Assembly (NCBI RefSeq): GCF_034676545.1
Contig: NZ_JAUCBZ010000015.1
Span: 2,511,001 to 2,575,000 of the forward strand
Length of the DNA: 64,000 nt
Source of the DNA: Pararhodobacter sp.
Lineage (GTDB): Bacteria; Pseudomonadota; Alphaproteobacteria; Rhodobacterales; Rhodobacteraceae
Direction: 5' to 3'
The position numbers were made by a program, and so were the translations under genes. Shown here piece by piece: positions 1 to 8,177 of this stretch (the stretch's first letter is position 1; each line of letters starts with the position of its first letter). The notes under the pieces are model-generated. The model saw only the letters and a program-made list of their open reading frames with translations, was not told the DNA's origin and did not search any database.

Positions 1-73
1 AAAAAGAACGACAAGGCGCAAACTGTGCCTATTGTGCAGCAATGCGGATATGCATCGGCAATCTCAATTAAGC

Positions 74-106
74 AAAAAGGGCAGCACATTCGGTGCCGCC
101 CTTTTT
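74..106 (-). terminator. Intrinsic terminator after tsf
   Basis: Read on the minus strand this is a hairpin, GGGC and GTGC-type arms separated by one mismatch, closing on a short loop and followed by TTTTT. It begins about 24 bases beyond the tsf stop codon, so it most likely ends the rpsB-tsf transcript. The A-run on the other side of the stem makes it symmetrical, so it could also act in the other direction. Confidence 0.8.
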
Positions 107-129
107 GGTAAAGACGCAATCCTGGGGGA

Positions 130-1026
130 TTATTGCCCCAAGGTTTTGGCAACCTCGGCAGCGAAGTCTTCTTCCTTTTTTTCGATCCCTTCGCCAACTC
201 CCATGCGGATGAAGCCGGTGATCTCGACGCCCGCATCTTTGGCCGCTTGTTCAACGGTCAAATCGGGGTTGATCACGAACTTCTGGCCCAGCAGCGTGAC
301 TTCTTCGAGAAACTTCTTCATCCGACCGGGGATGATGTTGTTCTGGATCACGGCTTCGGGCTTTGGCTTTGGCGCAGATGCGTTCTCTTCCAGAGCCTTT
401 TGCGTCTGCACTTCCAGTTCGCGCTCCACGATGGCCGGGTCCAGATCGCCCTCGCCCAGCGACATTGGCGAGGTCGCCGCGATATGCATCGCGATCTGCT
501 TGCCAATCCCGTTATCGGTGCCTTTCATCGCCACGAGAACGCCGATCTTGCCAAGCCCATCGGCCGCAGCGTTGTGCACATAGGAGGCAACCACGTCGCC
601 CTCGATCGTGGCCATGCGGCGCAATGACAGTTTCTCGCCGATTTTGGCGATTGCCGCGGTCACCGTGTCTTCGACCGACTTGCCGTTAACCGAGGCGGCG
701 GAAAGCCCGTCAAGATCAGAGACGCCCAAAGCCGCAGACGTGATACCATTCACCAAAGCCTGGAAATCAGCATTCTTTGCGACGAAATCGGTTTCCGAGT
801 TCACCTCGACGGCGACGCCTTTGTTGCCATCGACAGCAACGCCGACCAAACCTTCGGCCGCGATGCGATCGGCTTTCTTGGCCGCTTTCGCCAAGCCTTT
901 GGTGCGCAGCCAATCGACCGCCGCTTCCATGTTGCCGTCATTTTCGGTCAACGCCTTCTTGGCGTCCATCATGCCTGCGCCTGTGGTGTCGCGCAGCTCT
1001 TTCACCATTGCAGCGGTAATCGCCAT
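130..1026 (-). CDS. tsf: Elongation factor Ts
   Basis: EF-Ts is the guanine-nucleotide exchange factor that regenerates EF-Tu-GTP in the cytoplasm. The 298-residue protein opens with the UBA-like module typical of the family (MAITAAMVKELRD, then TGAGMMDAKKAL) and has the EF-Tu contact motif TDFVAKN near residues 79-85. Its length is normal. The start is set by an AAGGAG ribosome site about 8 bases upstream. It follows rpsB on the same strand after 76 bases, the standard rpsB-tsf order, and is followed by an intrinsic terminator. Identification is secure. Confidence 0.97.
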   Translation of the reverse strand: MAITAAMVKELRDTTGAGMMDAKKALTENDGNMEAAVDWLRTKGLAKAAKKADRIAAEGLVGVAVDGNKGVAVEVNSETDFVAKNADFQALVNGITSAALGVSDLDGLSAASVNGKSVEDTVTAAIAKIGEKLSLRRMATIEGDVVASYVHNAAADGLGKIGVLVAMKGTDNGIGKQIAMHIAATSPMSLGEGDLDPAIVERELEVQTQKALEENASAPKPKPEAVIQNNIIPGRMKKFLEEVTLLGQKFVINPDLTVEQAAKDAGVEITGFIRMGVGEGIEKKEEDFAAEVAKTLGQ

Positions 1027-1051
1027 GGCTCAAACTCCTTGATTGGGAATG

Positions 1052-1073
1052 CGGGCAGGGTTTCCCCCGCCCG
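1052..1073 (-). promoter_or_regulatory. Hairpin in the rpsB-tsf spacer
   Basis: On the minus strand a compact GC-rich stem (CGGGC and GGG arms against CCC and GCCCG, with a GAAA-type loop) lies in the 76-base gap between rpsB and tsf, ending about 25 bases before the tsf start. It has no U-tract, so it is not a full terminator. A role in mRNA stability or in setting the rpsB:tsf ratio is inference. Confidence 0.35.
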
Positions 1074-1102
1074 TTGTCATATTGGAAACGTCAGCGCGAG
1101 GC

Positions 1103-1879
1103 TCAGGCCTCAGCAGCGGGTGCGTCCTCGGCGATGGTTTCTTCGGCAGGGGCCTCTTCAAGTTCGCCCAGGTCAACGCCGGCCGCACCGAGTTGTGCCG
1201 ACATGCCGTCCAGCGCCGCGCGCGACACCAGATCGCAATACAGCGCGATGGCGCGTGCCGCGTCGTCGTTGCCGGGGATGACATAGTCCACGCCGTCCGG
1301 TGGGCAGTTGGTGTCGACAACCGCGATCACCGGAATGCCCAGTTTGCGGGCTTCCTGGATGGCCAGGGTCTCTTTGTTGACGTCGATGACGAACAGCAGG
1401 TCCGGCAGGCCGCCCATTTCGCGAATGCCGCCCAACGAGGCTTGCAGTTTGGTCTGCTCGCGCTCCATGCTCAGACGCTCGCGCTTGGTCAGACCTTCGG
1501 CACCATGCTCCATGGCTTCGTCGATCTTCTTCAGACGGTTGATCGACTGCGAAACGGTTTTCCAGTTGGTCAGCGTGCCACCCAGCCAGCGGTGGTTCAT
1601 ATAGAACTGCGCGCTTTTTTCAGCCGCGTCGGCGATTTGCTTTGCCGCTTGACGCTTGGTGCCGACGAACAGGATGCGACCGCCACGGGCGACGGTTTCG
1701 CGGACGACCTTGAGTGCCTCGTCCAGCATCGGGACGGTTTGCGTCAGGTCGAAAATGTGAATGCCGTTGCGCTGGCCGTAAATATACGGGCCCATACGCG
1801 GGTTCCAGCGCTGTGTCTGGTGACCATAGTGAACGCCAGCTTCCAAGAGCTGACGCATGGAGAATTCGGGAAGCGCCAT
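1103..1879 (-). CDS. rpsB: 30S ribosomal protein S2
   Basis: S2 is an essential small-subunit ribosomal protein. The 258-residue product starts MALPEFSMRQLLEAGVHYGH and has the S2 signature blocks VHYGHQTQRWNPRM, GGTLTNWKT and NCPPDGVDYVIPGNDDAARA, plus an acidic Ala/Glu-rich tail common in alphaproteobacteria. An in-frame ATG lies 57 bases further upstream, but the start chosen here has an AAGGA ribosome site and matches the family N-terminus. It leads the rpsB-tsf operon, with a good -10 element just upstream. Confidence 0.97.
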   Translation of the reverse strand: MALPEFSMRQLLEAGVHYGHQTQRWNPRMGPYIYGQRNGIHIFDLTQTVPMLDEALKVVRETVARGGRILFVGTKRQAAKQIADAAEKSAQFYMNHRWLGGTLTNWKTVSQSINRLKKIDEAMEHGAEGLTKRERLSMEREQTKLQASLGGIREMGGLPDLLFVIDVNKETLAIQEARKLGIPVIAVVDTNCPPDGVDYVIPGNDDAARAIALYCDLVSRAALDGMSAQLGAAGVDLGELEEAPAEETIAEDAPAAEA

Positions 1880-1916
1880 GTCATGTTCCTTTTCCGGTTT
1901 GCGCCTGGGGTGAGAC

Positions 1917-1922
1917 ATTATA
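1917..1922 (-). promoter_or_regulatory. Candidate -10 element of rpsB
   Basis: The minus strand reads TATAAT exactly, about 38 bases upstream of the rpsB start codon. No good -35 hexamer is visible at 16-18 bases. The position fits a short 5' leader for the rpsB-tsf operon. This is a sequence match only. Confidence 0.45.
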
Positions 1923-2069
1923 GGGCGGATGCCCAACCGGTGGACCGCGCAGGATGTCTCCCTGCTTGGCCCTGCCTCACCTGTGAAGTGCGCGCCGATT
2001 ACCGCGAACCCGCCCGGTCAGCAAGTACAAACTCGGGGTTTTCGTACAATTCCGGGTGTTTTACCGCGT

Positions 2070-2829
2070 TCAGGGGCGCGCCATACGGGTCAACACACGC
2101 CGCCGGGCCTCGGGCATTGTCTCGATTTCGACACAGGTGAAGATGTGACAGGTGCCCAGATCCTCATCAACGACCAGATGATCCGAGACCCATCCGCCAA
2201 GCATCAGATAGAGGCGCAGCAACGGCGGTAGGTCGGCGATACTGGCAGTCGCGCCGGGTGAAACCGAGGAAAGCGCGTAGGTCCTGGCCGCTTTGATGCC
2301 CTGGCCGCCGGGGTGCGGGGCCGACAGATGCCTGCGCCAAAAACGCCAGTCCGGGGGCCAGGGCCTCGGGATCGGTGGTCGGAAACGAGGGGCAACCGAT
2401 CAGACGTTTTGCGCCAGACGCCAACACCATGCGGGCCACCCCTGCCCATATGAGGCGCATCAGATCCCCGTCGTCGTGGCGTGATGAGGGCGCACGGCAC
2501 AGGCGCCCCAGCTCCAGAATCGGGCCGGATATCTGCGCCATGCCGCTCAGATCATAGCTTTGTGCCGCATAGCCTTGCAAAAGGTCGGCCGGGCGTCGAT
2601 GTACCGCCCAGCGAATAGTGGCGCTTGGTTCCCGCCCTGCTTGACCGACCCATAAATGATGGAACCGCGCGTCGAAGTCATCTCGATCATTGGCCATTGG
2701 CGATCCGCGAAACGAATTCGCCCGGAGCCGGAGGACCGCGCTCATATCCTCGGCGGTCGCGGGCCGCACCACCCAACCCGCTTTGGTCAACGCCGGCCCA
2801 AATCCGGCGTCATCGCAGGAATTTGACAT
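2070..2829 (-). pseudogene. OlsB-like GNAT acyltransferase, frameshifted
   Basis: This resembles the ornithine-lipid/ACP-dependent N-acyltransferases of the GNAT fold (OlsB family). The N-terminal frame has a GNAT-type core: a VLRLRANSFRG segment, ELGRLCRAPS, and IGCPSFPTTDPEAL, matching the ELGRSCVH and GVASFHGTDP motifs of the intact OlsB at the other end of the window. Around 2326-2343, at or next to an A5 run, the frame shifts. The downstream frame restores family-like sequence (LPPLLRLYLMLGGWVSDH, then VVDEDLG and HIFTCVEIE) and ends in TGA at 2070-2072. The span of 760 bases is one base more than a multiple of three, as expected for one inserted base. Repaired, it would encode about 252 residues. 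It lies 60 bases downstream of bamE on the same strand. It may be a true pseudogene, but a consensus error is at least as likely. Confidence 0.75.
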
Positions 2830-2889
2830 GACGCACCGTCTTTCTTACTTCGTCGTCATGGTTCGCGCCGATCCGTCACCCTCTCGGGA

Positions 2890-3369
2890 TCAATTGCTCA
2901 AGGATGACGATGTGAACTGGCCCAAGGTGCGGATCACCTGCCTCAGGATGCTCGGCCGTGGACCGGAATCCGTGATGCGGCGCGAAATCGGCACCACGAC
3001 ACCATCGGCCAGGCCAAAGCGTTCGATATTGGCCACACGGTCACGCGAATCAAAGCTGATGGCAACAACCTGACGATCGATTTCCTCGGGTGCGCTCCAG
3101 TTGCGGTGCCGCCAATCGGATTGCACATAGAACCAGCCCGAGCCCTCCATGACCCCGCCGATGCCCGGCTGACCGATCTTTTGCGCCACGGTTTCACGCG
3201 TATCTTGACCGACCTGAATCTCGGAAAGCTCCTCATCAGAAGGCGCATAGCCGTGGAATTGCAGAATTGGTGAGCAAGCAGCGATGGCAAAGACAACCAG
3301 AACAGACAACAAGCCCGTGCGCAGCCAGTGCGCGCCCTCGCTGCTTTGCTGTGTGAAACGTTCCCTCAT
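2890..3369 (-). CDS. bamE: BamE/SmpA-family outer-membrane assembly lipoprotein
   Basis: BamE is a lipoprotein of the BAM complex, which inserts beta-barrel proteins into the outer membrane. The 159-residue protein has a hydrophobic signal segment ending in a lipobox (AIAAC, Cys32). A SmpA/OmlA-like domain follows: VGQDTRETVAQKIGQPG, then GSGWFYVQSDW and VVAISFDSRDRV. The start ATG is preceded by AGGAGG; a longer in-frame extension upstream lacks signal-peptide features. It is divergent from yceD, an arrangement common in Rhodobacterales. Family assignment is firm; the exact role is by homology. Confidence 0.88.
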   Translation of the reverse strand: MRERFTQQSSEGAHWLRTGLLSVLVVFAIAACSPILQFHGYAPSDEELSEIQVGQDTRETVAQKIGQPGIGGVMEGSGWFYVQSDWRHRNWSAPEEIDRQVVAISFDSRDRVANIERFGLADGVVVPISRRITDSGPRPSILRQVIRTLGQFTSSSLSN

Positions 3370-3569
3370 GCCTGCCTCCTGGCTTTTGATTGCCGCGTCA
3401 GCGTGATCGAGGCCTCGCCCACGGTCAAACCTTGCGCTACAAGGCTTTGAACCCCGTACTGCCTTTGGATTGCAGAAAGAACGGCAAAGTTCAAGAATGG
3501 AACACCGTGTCGCGCGCATGGTCGCTGAACCGTGAACATCCAACCGGCCCTCAAAAGTGCAGAGAACTC

Positions 3570-4118
3570 ATGACTGACAATGCCCCCTCCCGCGACTCCA
3601 ATGATTTGACGCTATCGCTCCGCGTCGCGGATCTGCCCAATCGGGTTGGCATCACATTTCGGATGATGCCCGATGCAAAAAGCCGCGCCAAACTTGCGGA
3701 ACAACTTGGTGTGCGCAAGTTGCGCAAGCTGCTGTTTGCAGGATCACTGCGTCCCGAGGGTCGCCATGATTGGCGGCTTGAGGGAATGCTTGGCGCGACG
3801 GCCGTTCAGGATTGCGTGATCACCTCGGACCCGGTGACCACCCGGATCGACGAGACGGTCGTCCGGCGTTACATTCGTCAACTGCCGGCCATCGAGGACG
3901 TCGAAGTTGAAATCCCCGAAGACGACAGCATCGAACAATTGCCGCCGATCATAGAGTTGGGGGAAGTGCTGATCGAAGCCTTGGCCCTCGCCCTGCCCGA
4001 TTATCCGCGTGTCGAGGGCGCGACACTTGACGCCGAAGCACTGGGCCTTGATACCCAAGACCCGGAGCGCCGAAACCCGTTTGCCGCCCTTGCGGCGCTC
4101 AAGGATAAAGACGACTGA
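3570..4118 (+). CDS. yceD: YceD family protein (DUF177)
   Basis: YceD/DUF177 proteins are linked to 23S rRNA accumulation and are almost always encoded just before rpmF. The 182-residue product starts MTDNAPSRDSNDLTLSLRV. It contains the hydrophobic/acidic central section and the conserved C-terminal NPFAALAALK motif, ending in lysine and acidic residues. An open frame continues upstream but has no family similarity, so the ATG at 3570 is used. It starts the yceD-rpmF-plsX-fabH-ihfA-merR series, reading away from bamE. Confidence 0.9.
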   Translation: MTDNAPSRDSNDLTLSLRVADLPNRVGITFRMMPDAKSRAKLAEQLGVRKLRKLLFAGSLRPEGRHDWRLEGMLGATAVQDCVITSDPVTTRIDETVVRRYIRQLPAIEDVEVEIPEDDSIEQLPPIIELGEVLIEALALALPDYPRVEGATLDAEALGLDTQDPERRNPFAALAALKDKDD

Positions 4119-4288
4119 CGCCGACGTCCCGATTCACCCTTGCAACCGTGCGAAAAACCCGTATTTTCCGCCCTTCATGCACGATAGGGCTTTCCCTGAC
4201 CGCATTCGCGGTTTAAAGCCCCGGGCACATCAAGTTTCCACCGACCCGGGCTCAGATTCGTGCCCGCCGAAGATATCAGAGGTTGACC

Positions 4289-4495
4289 ATGGCCGTTCAA
4301 CAGAACCGCGTGACCCGTTCCCGTCGTAACATGCGTCGTGCGCATGATGCTCTCGTTGCGGGAAACCCGAACGAATGCTCGAGCTGCGGCGAGCTCAAGC
4401 GCCCGCACCACGTTTGCCCGTCTTGTGGGCACTACGATAGCCGCGAAGTCGTGGCGCAGGCGTCCGAAGTCGATCTGGACGACGACGCAGCCTGA
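4289..4495 (+). CDS. rpmF: 50S ribosomal protein L32
   Basis: L32 is a small zinc-ribbon protein of the large ribosomal subunit. The 68-residue product starts MAVQQNRVTRSRRNMRRAHD and carries the paired Cys motifs CSSC and CPSC (ECSSCGELKRPHHVCPSCG) that bind zinc in the C+ paralogue. The start is chosen at ATG 4289, preceded by GAGGTTGACC; an ATG two codons upstream is less likely from the family N-terminus. It lies 23 bases before plsX, the classic rpmF-plsX-fabH linkage. Confidence 0.97.
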   Translation: MAVQQNRVTRSRRNMRRAHDALVAGNPNECSSCGELKRPHHVCPSCGHYDSREVVAQASEVDLDDDAA

Positions 4496-4518
4496 CGTTC
4501 GCGTCAGGCGGTACAAAG

Positions 4519-5634
4519 ATGGATTCTTCACAGGACCATTCCCGGACCGATCCGTCGGTGGACAGTACCGCCAAGGCTCGGGTTGTCATTTCCGTTGACG
4601 CCATGGGCGGCGACCGTGGGCCCGAGGCCGTGGTCGCTGGCTGTGCCCAGTCTGCGCAGACTGACCCCGATATCAGCTTCCTCATTCATGGCAACGCGCA
4701 AGTTCTGGAGCCGTTGGTCGCCCGCCACCCCGTGTTGGCGGGACGATGCACTGTGGTCCATGCCGAAGGTGTGGTCACAATGGATGACAAGCCCAGCCAT
4801 ATCATGCGTCACGGCAAGGCCACGTCGATGTGGTCCACCATTGCCGCCCTGAAAAGCGGTGACGGGCATGCGGCCGTTTCCTGTGGAAACACCGGCGCGC
4901 TGATGGCGGTGTCGATGTTGCAACTGCGCCGCATGACAGGTGTCAACCGTCCGGCCATTGCCTGTTTGTGGCCCTCGCGCGGGCCGCACGGGTTCAACAC
5001 GTTGCTTGACGTGGGTGCCGACATCAAGGCCGAGGCCGAGGATCTGTTGGCCTATGCAATCATGGGCGTCACCTATTTCCGAAACGGTTTCGGCGAGGCC
5101 CTGCCGCGCGTCGGCTTGTTGAACGTCGGCACCGAGGAACACAAAGGCCGCGCCGAAATCAAAGCTGCGCACGAGTTGATCTCGCAATACGCCGATATTG
5201 GCCGCTATGAATATGTCGGGTTTGTCGAAGGTGGCGATATCCCCTCGAATCGTGTGGACGTCATTGTCACCGACGGTTTCACTGGAAACATTGCGCTCAA
5301 AACCGGCGAAGGTACGGCCAAGCTGGTGGGCGATATCCTCCGCGAATTGTTCAAGTCGAGTGTTTTCGCGATGGCTGGGGCATTGCTAGCGAACCGTGCC
5401 TTGAAGCGCCTGAGCGCCCGGATTGATCCGCGCCGGGTCAATGGCGGGGTTTTTCTTGGCCTGAATGGGACCGTGGTGAAGTCGCATGGCTCTGCGGATG
5501 CGATGGGGGTTGCCGCGGCGATTGGCCTTGCCGCAAAGCTCGCGCAATCGGGCTACCATGGTCGGATGGCAGAACGGCTTGTTATTGCGGCGCAAGCCGC
5601 GCAAGATGCCGTGAAGACCGGAGAAACCGAATGA
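4519..5634 (+). CDS. plsX: Phosphate acyltransferase PlsX
   Basis: PlsX converts acyl-ACP and phosphate to acyl-phosphate, the acyl donor for PlsY in phospholipid synthesis, as a peripheral membrane enzyme. The 371-residue protein contains the family opening VISVDAMGGDRGPEAVV, then SCGNTGALMA, GVGRPA-like surroundings (GVNRPAIACLWPSR), LLDVGA and DGFTGNIALKTGEGTA. Length is slightly above average because of an N-terminal extension. Its TGA overlaps the fabH ATG (ATGA), indicating translational coupling. Confidence 0.96.
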   Translation: MDSSQDHSRTDPSVDSTAKARVVISVDAMGGDRGPEAVVAGCAQSAQTDPDISFLIHGNAQVLEPLVARHPVLAGRCTVVHAEGVVTMDDKPSHIMRHGKATSMWSTIAALKSGDGHAAVSCGNTGALMAVSMLQLRRMTGVNRPAIACLWPSRGPHGFNTLLDVGADIKAEAEDLLAYAIMGVTYFRNGFGEALPRVGLLNVGTEEHKGRAEIKAAHELISQYADIGRYEYVGFVEGGDIPSNRVDVIVTDGFTGNIALKTGEGTAKLVGDILRELFKSSVFAMAGALLANRALKRLSARIDPRRVNGGVFLGLNGTVVKSHGSADAMGVAAAIGLAAKLAQSGYHGRMAERLVIAAQAAQDAVKTGETE

Positions 5635-6617
5635 CCTCGACCCCTGTGACCCGCGCCGTTGTCATCGGCTGCGGCCATTACCTTCCCGAAAATGTCGTGC
5701 CGAATGCCGCGTTTACCAAAACGCTGGATACGTCGGACGAATGGATCGTCTCGCGCTCGGGCATCGAGCGGCGCCATATGGCGGCCAAAGGTGAAAACAC
5801 CTCGCATCTGGCCAGTCACGCGGCACGCGCCGCGCTGACCCACGCGGGCATCGAAGCCGACACGCTCGATGCGATCATCGTCGCCACATCAACGCCCGAC
5901 ATGACATTCCCTTCGGTTGCGACGATGGTTCAGTCCGACATCGAGGCCTTTTCGGCCTATGCCTTTGATGTGCAAGCGGTCTGTGCGGGCTTCGTGTATG
6001 CCTTGGCCAATGCGAACGCGCTGATCGTCTCGGGGCAAGCCAAGCGCGTGTTGGTGATCGGGGCCGAAACCTTCAGCCGTATCATGGATTGGAGCGACCG
6101 CGGAACCTGCGTCTTGTTCGGTGATGGCGCCGGCGCACTGATTCTCGAAGCCCAGGATGGGGACGGCACGGCAACCGATCGCGGGATCCTTGCGACGGAT
6201 CTGAATGCCGACGGGCGCCAACGCGATGTCCTCTATGTGGATGGTGGCGTTTCCAGCACGGGCACCGCAGGGTTCCTGCGCATGCAGGGCAAAGAAGTCT
6301 TTCGCCATGCCATTGAAAAACTTGCACAAACCGCCGAGACGGCCCTGACAAAGGCAGGTCTTGAATCAGACCAGATCGACTGGATCGTTCCGCATCAGGC
6401 CAATCTGCGGATCATCCAGGGCACCGCCAAAAAGCTGGGCCTGACAATGGATAGGGTCATTGTGACCGTGCAGGATCACGGCAATACCTCTGCGGCCTCG
6501 ATCCCGTTGGCCCTGTCGGTCGGCGTCGAACGCGGTCAGATAAAGCGCGGCGACCTGATTGTGACCGAAGCGATTGGCGGCGGATTGGCCTGGGGCGCGG
6601 TGGTTTTGCGCTGGTAG
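5631..6617 (+). CDS. fabH: 3-oxoacyl-ACP synthase III
   Basis: FabH condenses acetyl-CoA with malonyl-ACP to start fatty-acid synthesis. The 328-residue protein has all three catalytic elements: the nucleophile Cys118 in VQAVCAGFVYAL, His in WIVPHQANLRI and Asn in VQDHGNTSAASIPLAL. The GGG-type C-terminus (EAIGGGLAWGAVVLRW) is normal. The start overlaps the end of plsX by four bases. It is followed by a 127-base gap and then ihfA. Confidence 0.97.
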   Translation: MTSTPVTRAVVIGCGHYLPENVVPNAAFTKTLDTSDEWIVSRSGIERRHMAAKGENTSHLASHAARAALTHAGIEADTLDAIIVATSTPDMTFPSVATMVQSDIEAFSAYAFDVQAVCAGFVYALANANALIVSGQAKRVLVIGAETFSRIMDWSDRGTCVLFGDGAGALILEAQDGDGTATDRGILATDLNADGRQRDVLYVDGGVSSTGTAGFLRMQGKEVFRHAIEKLAQTAETALTKAGLESDQIDWIVPHQANLRIIQGTAKKLGLTMDRVIVTVQDHGNTSAASIPLALSVGVERGQIKRGDLIVTEAIGGGLAWGAVVLRW

Positions 6618-6681
6618 GCCGGTTGCCGGTGAAATTCCAGGATTAATGCTGCGTGGAAACAACGCTGCGCAAACCCCGGTG

Positions 6682-6710
6682 TTGACAGCAGAATTTCCTT
6701 GTCGCATCCT
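6682..6710 (+). promoter_or_regulatory. Candidate promoter upstream of ihfA
   Basis: A perfect -35 hexamer TTGACA (6682-6687) is followed after 17 bases by CATCCT, a poor -10 (3 of 6 matches). It lies 35 bases upstream of the ihfA start and in the only sizeable gap between fabH and ihfA, so an internal promoter for ihfA-merR is plausible. Confidence 0.35.
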
Positions 6711-6744
6711 TTGCCGACTGCCGTGCTATCGCGAGGGGGATGTG

Positions 6745-7056
6745 ATGAGCGGAACGACACTGACACGCATGGATCTGAGTGAAGCGGTTTTCCGCGAAGT
6801 CGGCCTCAGCCGCAATGAATCCGCGCAACTCGTTGAAGCGGTGATTTAATATATGTCTGACGCCCTTGTTGCGGGTGAGCAGGTGAAGATTTCATCCTTT
6901 GGCACGTTTGGCGTGCGCTCCAAGGCGGAACGCCTGGGCCGCAACCCCAAAACCGGTGAAGAGGTGCCTATCAGCCCTCGCCGCGTTTTGTCCTTTCGTC
7001 CGTCACATCTGATGAAAGAGCGTGTGTCTCGCGGGAATCTTCGCGGCGAGGCCTAA
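6745..7056 (+). pseudogene. ihfA: IHF alpha subunit with an in-frame TAA
   Basis: IHF alpha pairs with IHF beta to form a DNA-bending nucleoid protein. From ATG 6745 the frame reads MSGTTLTRMDLSEAVFREVG, then SRNESAQLVEAVI, then TAA at 6847-6849. The same frame continues YMSDALVAGEQVKISSFGTF and RNPKTGEEVPISPRRVL, the highly conserved beta-arm and DNA-binding part. Homologues have a Gln at the stop, so one C-to-T change (CAA to TAA) explains it. The total is 104 codons including both stops, the normal IhfA size. An ATG at 6853, three bases after the stop, could permit re-initiation, but neither fragment should form a normal HU/IHF fold alone. Either a real nonsense mutation or a base-call error. 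Confidence 0.88.
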
Positions 7057-7059
7057 AGC

Positions 7060-7914
7060 ATGAAAAAAGCGCCCGAAGCCTTTCGCACGATCAGCGAAGT
7101 GGCGGAGATACTTGAAACCCCGGCGCATGTCCTGCGGTTCTGGGAAAGCAAGTTTTATCAGATCCGGCCGGTAAAACGTGCCGGAGGGCGCCGCTATTAT
7201 CGGCCCGACGATGTTGCGTTGATCAACGGCATCCGCAATTTGCTGCAAGAACAGGGCATGACCATTCGCGGCGTGCAGCGTGTTCTGCAAGAACAAGGTG
7301 TGAAGCACGTCGCAACGTTGGGCGAACCGCTGACGGTGCCTGATCCAGACGATGGAATCGAAACCATTGATGCGGTCGTCGTCGCCGACGAAGGCTTTGT
7401 TTTGAAGGCCGTTGATCCGGCGCACGACGATCAGGCGAGCGCCCCGATGGAGCCGCAAGAAACACTGGCCGATGACGATCTCGAAATCGAGGTGGCCGAG
7501 GTCGTGGACGATGAAGAACCGACGCCTGCGCCGATGATGGAGGCGACGCAAGCCGCAGAGGATACGCACGCAGCACCCGCGCCAATTCCGACACCTGCTG
7601 CCGAGCAAACCGCGGACACGGACGCCACGAACGGAGCCCTCGAAGCCCTGAAAGCGACGGAATCGCCGCAAACCACCCCGAGCGCAGACAGGCACATCCG
7701 CGACGATCCGCCAACAAAACCCGTCTCCGCCCCTGACGAGGTGGAATCGGACGACACCCGGCAGATCACCGAACGCGCCAGAATTGCGCGGCAGCTGCGT
7801 ATCATGCCGCGCGGTCAATTGGGCAAAAAATACGAGTCATATCAACGTCTGAGCCGCCGCATTGATGTCCTGCTGGAGCGAATGAGCGAAGCCTCGGGCG
7901 CTGGTCGCTGGTGA
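7060..7914 (+). CDS. MerR-family transcriptional regulator
   Basis: A DNA-binding regulator with an N-terminal MerR winged-helix domain (about residues 8-80: FRTISEVAEILETPAHVLRF, then GGRRYYRPDDVALINGI). A long acidic, Ala/Pro/Glu-rich, probably disordered middle (about 110-235) follows. The short conserved C-terminus includes ARQLRIMPRGQLGKKYESY. It has no cysteine cluster for metal binding. The 284-residue form immediately after ihfA is a recurrent arrangement in Rhodobacterales; its target is not known to me. It starts 3 bases after the ihfA stop. Confidence 0.88.
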   Translation: MKKAPEAFRTISEVAEILETPAHVLRFWESKFYQIRPVKRAGGRRYYRPDDVALINGIRNLLQEQGMTIRGVQRVLQEQGVKHVATLGEPLTVPDPDDGIETIDAVVVADEGFVLKAVDPAHDDQASAPMEPQETLADDDLEIEVAEVVDDEEPTPAPMMEATQAAEDTHAAPAPIPTPAAEQTADTDATNGALEALKATESPQTTPSADRHIRDDPPTKPVSAPDEVESDDTRQITERARIARQLRIMPRGQLGKKYESYQRLSRRIDVLLERMSEASGAGRW

Positions 7915-8030
7915 TTTGAATGTCAGGCAATTGGCGCTGGATGCTGAATTCAAAGACCTTCGGGTTTTTGCGACGGGGGACGCGTTTTGATGCTTGCCCC
8001 TGACGGGAAAAGCGGTAGAAAGCGCTTCGT

Positions 8031-8108
8031 CGGGCTGTGGCGCAGCTTGGTTAGCGCGTCCGTCTGGGGGACGGAAGGTCGTGAGTTCGAATCTCGCCAG
8101 CCCGACCA
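8031..8108 (+). tRNA. tRNA-Pro (anticodon GGG)
   Basis: All four arms fold: acceptor CGGGCTG/CAGCCCG, D-stem GCGC/GCGC with an AGCTTGGTTA loop, anticodon stem TCCGT/ACGGA with loop CTGGGGG, and T-arm GTGAG-TTCGAAT-CTCGC. The anticodon GGG is at 8066-8068. The CCA end is encoded (8106-8108). Confidence 0.97.
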
Positions 8109-8115
8109 TTTTCAT

Positions 8116-8143
8116 CGGCCCGTGGCATCTCTGCCGCGGGCCG
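8116..8143 (+). terminator. Hairpin after tRNA-Pro
   Basis: CGGCCCG and CGGGCCG arms with an inner GGC/GCC pairing form a strong hairpin 8 bases past the tRNA. It lacks a U-tract, so it is a weak terminator candidate that may instead mark a processing or exonuclease-stop structure. Confidence 0.4.
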
Positions 8144-8177
8144 TGTGCTATGCGGGGACCGCATCACAGTTTGAGGG

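Noticed and set aside
1043..2140. Long plus-strand open frame antisense to rpsB
   Set aside because: It overlaps the certain rpsB gene completely, has no ribosome site or recognisable domain, and is explained by GC-rich third positions.
6853..7056. Separate small gene starting at ATG 6853
   Set aside because: It is the C-terminal two thirds of IHF alpha in the same frame as the upstream part, so one interrupted gene is the better description.
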